Part shown: positions 59,881 to 64,000 of the stretch, piece by piece
How positions within the stretch are numbered: position 1 is the first letter of the stretch
How the letters are laid out: every line of letters starts with the position of its first letter
NCBI GenBank assembly: GCA_958298945.1
Contig: OY282609.1
Span: forward strand, 11,328,326-11,392,325
Length of the DNA stretch: 64,000 nt
Direction: 5' to 3'
DNA from: Atherix ibis
Lineage: Eukaryota; Arthropoda; Insecta; Diptera; Athericidae
Program-made: the position numbers and the translations under genes
The notes under the pieces: model-generated
Told to the model about the DNA's origin: nothing
Database searches by the model: none
Seen by the model: the letters and a program-made list of their open reading frames with translations, nothing else

Positions 59881-62072
59881 ATGGCAGATCAATTATTCTA
59901 TAACTTTATAAAGCTCTAAAAAATATAATTTATCAATTTATAAAATGAGCCATTTTACGTAGAGGTGGCTTATAAGTATAATTTTATTTATTTCATTACA
60001 ATTGAATAATATAAAAAGGATTAAATTTGAATAAACAATATTGGAATTCTAATTCGTTATCTCATTATTGAAATTAGAACGAATTATTTACTAAGGTTTT
60101 TATAATATAATTTGTAGAAGAAGTAAGTTGCTTAATAAACTAGTGACCTAATTAATTGTAAATAAACTAGTGTGAGCCAATTAATTTAATTTAGAGATAG
60201 TAATTAATAACTAACTTGGAGAATTATAATGAATTTTATTAAAAAAAAACTATTTTTAGTTTGTGTATGGGAAAAGATTCTTATTCATTTTGTATCAAAT
60301 AAAAAAAAAGATGCAATATTATTTTAGAAAACTTTAAAAACTAAGAAAAAATGTTCAGTATAAATTAAAGTCTAATAATAATGCCATATGTATGAGTACA
60401 TGTGTGGACAAATTTATGTATTAATGCTACACATACGTCTATAAATATGTGAACGGTTTTTGCAATAATATTTTTATAAAAGGAAGATAAAAATTTGTCG
60501 AAAGAAACGTGACATGTCAGAAACACACCCTCGGGAAAATTTATCGCATCTCTGATGTGCTAGTATTGCGCCATATACGCTGTTAGTGGCAGAATATTAC
60601 TGATGTGAATACTGCTGATAGCCACTCTTTGGTTGGAACTGCTGTTGTTGCTGGTACCTTCCCTTTGTCTGTTATACTACAGTCCATCCGGAAGTATTCT
60701 TCCCCTTCTGGAATATTTTATTTCGATCCTTCTGAGTGGCTCTCAGTCAGAATCAGTTAGTCGTTTATTGCCAGTTTTCTCCTGAAAAGTATGCTAAAAT
60801 TTAAACTCGTCCATGTTTTTAGAGTTCGTCGTACTTCGTATTATTACCTTTTCCATTTTGGTCCTTATTTATGCAAAAGAGTAGAATCCTAAATGATCGA
60901 GAATACTACTAGAGATGAACTAGTGAAATCAAGATCAAGCTCAGATGCAGCAAATCGAATTTAATGGTCATACAACCGTTATTGCAATCTGAACAAGATT
61001 TAATTCATTTTCAATTGACCTCTGACTATTTTATACAAGAACAAAATGGATTTTTGTGCATATACTATAGTAAAAAAGAATCTACTTTAGATACATAAAC
61101 TGTAATAAAGAAAGAGATTATTTGGGAATCGTCATTTGGTAACTAGACAACCAGACATTAAAGTGCACAGAAAAAAATATGTACATGAACTTAACTCAAA
61201 TTATAGAAAACTTTTTATTAGAAACTGTTGAAGTAAACAAAAATGAGTCAGCAGGTTTCAATTTTTATTTTCTCATTTTATTATATATTACAAAATGTAA
61301 AACTTTTTTGGCGGTGCAAAGGATTTTTCTACAATATTTATGTGTAGAACGGCAGAAAAATACATAAATTAATTAATACATTTTCAACTTCTTTTAAACG
61401 CACTTATTTAGTTTTCAAACCCAATGTAATATTGGCTTAATGAAAAGTTATGTTTTTCTATAAAATTAAATTAATTTTTAAACGTGTTATGAAATTTTCA
61501 AGTTAATTTATTTCAGTGTTTGTTCAAAATATTAACTTTAAAAGTTTTATCTTAAAGTTAGTCTAGCAGTATTTGCCCATGAGAATATATCCAAACATTC
61601 TATTCTGTAAAACTTTATAATTTTTCCAATATATGGAATATTGAATTTTATTTGAAAATAGTTACATTAAAATATTTCATATGAAGTGAAATTATCTGGG
61701 TATTGAAAAACTATTTATCTTAATTAATTAGTAAACCTCATTTAAGTTAACTTTGATAGGAAACTAAAAGTTATTTTGTTCATTTTTTAAACTTAGGGAA
61801 CGTATCAGAAAGGTCAAAATGTGCAGAATTTTTGTAAAATTTGTGTTTATTTATAATTGAGTATAATAATTGATGATTTTTAAACTAACTATGAATATAA
61901 TATAATAAAATAAATAATAGCTAACGTAAAAGATAATAAAAAATTATTTACCATTTATATTTTTAGAATTTAGTTTTATTTTTCAATAATTCTTCAAGTA
62001 GTTTAAGTATACGTCAAAGTGATTTTTGTAAAATATTTTTATTGTTGCTTTTTTTTCTTGCATAAAATATAG
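59881..62072. other. intronic; GC-richer unrecognised patch
   Basis: Bases 60540-60780 are much less AT-rich and contain CTG/GTT-rich sequence (ggaactgctgttgttgctgg) that reads as Gln/Asn/Ser-rich on the minus strand. A retroelement gag relic is possible but not shown. The rest is AT-rich up to the dpr acceptor. Confidence 0.35.
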
Positions 62073-62310
62073 TTACATCAGCTGAAGCAAAAGCAGTTAT
62101 TGTTGGTCCACCAGATTTATATGTGAAAGCTGGAAGCGCTATAACTCTAACATGCCACGTACGACAACCGCCACAGGATATAGGGCCTATTTATTGGTAT
62201 CGTGGTACATTTGTTATAACACCATTTGATGTACATCCCAACGATATAAGCAGCGATCTATCACGACGAATATCTATGGAATCACAATTAGGAGAAACAT
62301 TGAAATCTAG
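62073..62310 (+). CDS. dpr: dpr exon: Ig domain 2, first part
   Basis: The acceptor ends at 62072 and the donor is gtaagt at 62311. It completes codon 124 (Val), encodes residues 125-202 and ends with two bases of codon 203. It contains AKAVIVGPPDLYVKAGS, the first Ig2 cysteine in LTCHV (Cys151), the Dpr block DIGPIYWYRG (Trp165), ITPF, and RRISMESQLGETLKS. An ATG lies inside the exon at 62123, but the splice signals and upstream homology show it is not a translation start. Confidence 0.93.
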
Positions 62311-62961
62311 GTAAGTTTTGTATAGTTTTTTTTGCCGACTACTTAGTGTTGAGGCCAAGTAGATAAAAAGTTCTTAAAAATATATTTGAATTTCCAATAT
62401 ATATAAGGTATAGATGAATATTCATTAAAATTTGATTGGATTGTGATGCATTTTGATGTGAAGTCCAAGAAAAAAATAAGATTTGAATTTCTACCAAAAT
62501 TTTCAACTAAATTTTTATCAAGAAAATAATTGAAAAAATTTTCGAATATTCTTGAAAAAATTTTCTTTTACTTTCAACTATTTATTTTAATTTTTTAGGT
62601 CCTAATTTAATTTAAATTTAATTTAAAAATATAGATTTTTTCTCAAATAATTTCGATTAATTGTATTTCACGAATAACCTATTGAAGTGGCATTCTAATA
62701 GGCTCAAAAATATGTTCAGCCTAAGAGCATTTAGCTACAAACAAAAGTATTAAAATCTTTTACAGGATTTGCATAAAAATTTTATATTTTATATACTAAT
62801 TGTATTTATATTGACTGTAAACCCTGATAAATATTAACTAATAGTCGATAAAAGTATATCCAAATTAGGCGGAAAATTCGTATTATTTTAAAAGAAACAG
62901 AACGAAAATTTTACAAAATATTGTAGGAAAAAAAAGTGAAAATAATTTATTTTCTTTCAAG

Positions 62962-63059
62962 GTTAAGGATAGCAAATGCAGAAACATCAGATTCCGGTAA
63001 TTATACTTGCCTACCAACAACGGCGGAAGGAGCAAGCGTAATGGTCCACGTAATTAATG
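62962..63059 (+). CDS. dpr: dpr exon: Ig domain 2, second part
   Basis: The acceptor is tttcaag (ending 62961) and the donor is gtaattt at 63060. It completes Arg203 and encodes residues 204-235 plus one base. It begins RLRIANAETSDSGNYTC, the F-strand motif with the second Ig2 cysteine (Cys219) and an N-glycosylation sequon NYT, and ends TTAEGASVMVHVIN, the last strand of Ig2. Phase 2 in and phase 1 out match the flanking exons. Confidence 0.93.
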
Positions 63060-63408
63060 GTAATTTATTTCCGTTTTTTATTAATATTATAAAAACAATT
63101 TGTTTTATATCTTTCTCGTATGATTTTATTGTTTTATTATATAAAAAAATGTATTAGTATTTTATTTGGTTAAAAATTATCATGATTTAATTGTGTAATA
63201 TTTTTGGGGATTTGTTTTCATTTTGCAATTTCGTAAAGTTTATTTTCAATGTTGATTAGAATCTTTATCGTCTTAATTAAAATTCCTTAGCTTGTTTTGA
63301 ATTGGTTTCTTTATTTTTTTTTTTTTTTGATTTCATAATTTTATTGGTTAAAAATTTTTGGTGAAACAAAAAAAAATTTTGAATGCAATAAAATATATCA
63401 ATTTTCAG

Positions 63409-63521
63409 GCGAACATCCAGCTGCGATGCAACGCGGCAATTCATGTCGCCTTTCATCTTCAATTTTAGTGCATATCACAATATTATTAATAATGAAAACA
63501 ATTTCAAATTTAATTTTATGA
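63409..63521 (+). CDS. dpr: dpr terminal coding exon: hydrophobic tail and stop
   Basis: The acceptor is ttttcag ending at 63408 and the stop TGA is at 63519-63521. It completes Gly236, then reads EHPAAMQRGNSC (the family post-Ig2 motif HPAAMQ), followed by a hydrophobic C-terminus of about 20 residues (SSILVHITILLIMK...SNLIL). A short polar spacer plus a terminal hydrophobic stretch with no real cytoplasmic tail fits a GPI-anchor signal or a very short membrane anchor, as proposed for several Dprs; this is inference. Visible protein: 272 residues. Confidence 0.85.
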
Positions 63522-64000
63522 TAATTAAAACTGCTTATTTTAATTAATTTTAAAATTAAATAGAAATTATATAATGATGTGAATAATTAATAATAACAAT
63601 AATAATACAAAATTTTTTTTTCTTAACTGTTTTTTAAATAGTCTTAAGAATTATGGATATTATGATCTAAAGATAATGAAATTAAAAGAAATTTTCATTC
63701 AAAAAAAAATCGACAAAAAATTATTCATTTCTAAAATGAAGTGGGAAATTCATATATAATTTTAATATATAAAGATCTTAGAAGAAATTCAATAAGTATT
63801 TTAGGTAAACAAAAAAACCTCCAGTTTCAGACGTAGTTTTGCTAAAATGTTTACTACACATTAAAAGCAAATGTTTACACCTTTTAATATGATTATCTAC
63901 TTTAATTATTGAAATTTTCTATTTATACGAAAGTTGATACATCTTAAATTGTATGTGGTAAATATGTAGCCTTTTTTTGATTTATATAATAAATCATTTT
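63522..64000 (+). other. dpr 3' UTR and downstream sequence
   Basis: AT-rich sequence follows the dpr stop. An AATAAA hexamer occurs at 63988-63993, but its use is unproven and a closer variant signal may be used. No other feature was seen. Confidence 0.3.

Larger units (their letters stand above)
31651..62072 (+). other. dpr intron 3, 30.4 kb, transposon-rich
   Basis: The donor gtaagt (31651) and acceptor atatag (62067-62072) are joined by phase (1 to 1) and by Ig1-to-Ig2 domain order. No dpr coding sequence was seen between them. The intron holds mariners B and C, the 924-bp TIR element, the 524-bp motif-rich element, several hairpins, Tc1/mariner-like fragments on both strands, non-LTR pieces, and a small ORF at 38705 of unknown status. 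Confidence 0.85.
30639..63521 (+). other. dpr: dpr-family gene, 3' part (six coding exons)
   Basis: This is the span of the visible part of a defective-proboscis-extension-response (dpr) family gene. Known family role: Dpr proteins are cell-surface, two-Ig-domain neuronal proteins that bind DIP partners in synaptic matching. Seen here: six exons with GT/AG borders and compatible phases join into 272 residues ending in a stop, with two Cys-Trp-Cys Ig domains and the family signatures SWIRKRDLHILTAG, YECQVNTEPKMS, IYWYRG and HPAAMQ. The first visible exon starts with two bases of a split codon, so at least one 5' exon (signal peptide) is missing. It was not found in bases 1-30638 and may lie outside the window. 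Introns measure 534, 106, 30422, 651 and 349 bp. The exact paralogue (dpr1 to dpr21) was not resolved by eye. Confidence 0.9.

Noticed and set aside
62123..62314. ATG-initiated frame as an independent small gene
   Set aside because: It is the inside of the dpr Ig2 exon; a good acceptor at 62072 and in-frame Dpr sequence precede the ATG, and the frame ends by running into the intron.
62936..63157. ATG-initiated 73-codon frame
   Set aside because: The first and last parts are intron; only 62962-63059 is coding, as a dpr exon bounded by AG and GT.

Overview
The window looks like chromosomal DNA of a higher fly (Schizophora). It is very AT-rich, it carries the 3' half of a dpr-family gene (an arthropod immunoglobulin-superfamily synapse-specificity family) split by GT/AG introns, and it is packed with mariner/Tc1 and non-LTR retroelement debris. 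No bacterial features were seen. The short open frames scattered through it are mostly chance or transposon pieces.

The only host gene recognised with confidence is the dpr gene on the + strand. Six coding exons can be joined in frame (30639-30799, 31334-31411, 31518-31650, 62073-62310, 62962-63059, 63409-63521). They encode 272 residues with two Ig domains and a hydrophobic C-terminal tail. The signal-peptide exon(s) must lie further 5' and were not found in the first 30.6 kb. The third intron is 30.4 kb long and splits the gene between Ig1 and Ig2. It holds most of the mobile DNA.

Three well-bounded mariner elements flanked by TA are present. Mariner A (19102-20218, decayed) sits inside an older non-LTR endonuclease fragment. 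Mariner B (38884-40193) is decayed but has well matched ends. Mariner C (43510-44767) has near-identical ends and an unbroken 338-aa transposase reading frame that seems to lack about a dozen residues near the C-terminus. Two internally deleted mariner relics with matching ends (10765-11522 and 16207-17130), one further mariner tail (20520-21000, minus) and about a dozen fragments of a second Tc1/mariner-like family (QQDGATCHT type) are scattered through the window. Non-LTR pieces cover endonuclease (18700-19101 plus 20221-20480), RNase H (25520-26130, minus), RT (34760-35060) and RT C-terminus (59050-59880, minus).

The less ordinary structures are: a 924-bp element with ~20-bp inverted ends and TAA flanks (40855-41778); a 524-bp element (51371-51894) filled with direct and inverted copies of a GTCAGCCAA-like motif; seven long near-perfect hairpins with 4-9-nt loops; and a 49-codon membrane-protein-like small ORF (38705-38854) next to mariner B. 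Residue-level identifications are by eye from family motifs; no search was run.
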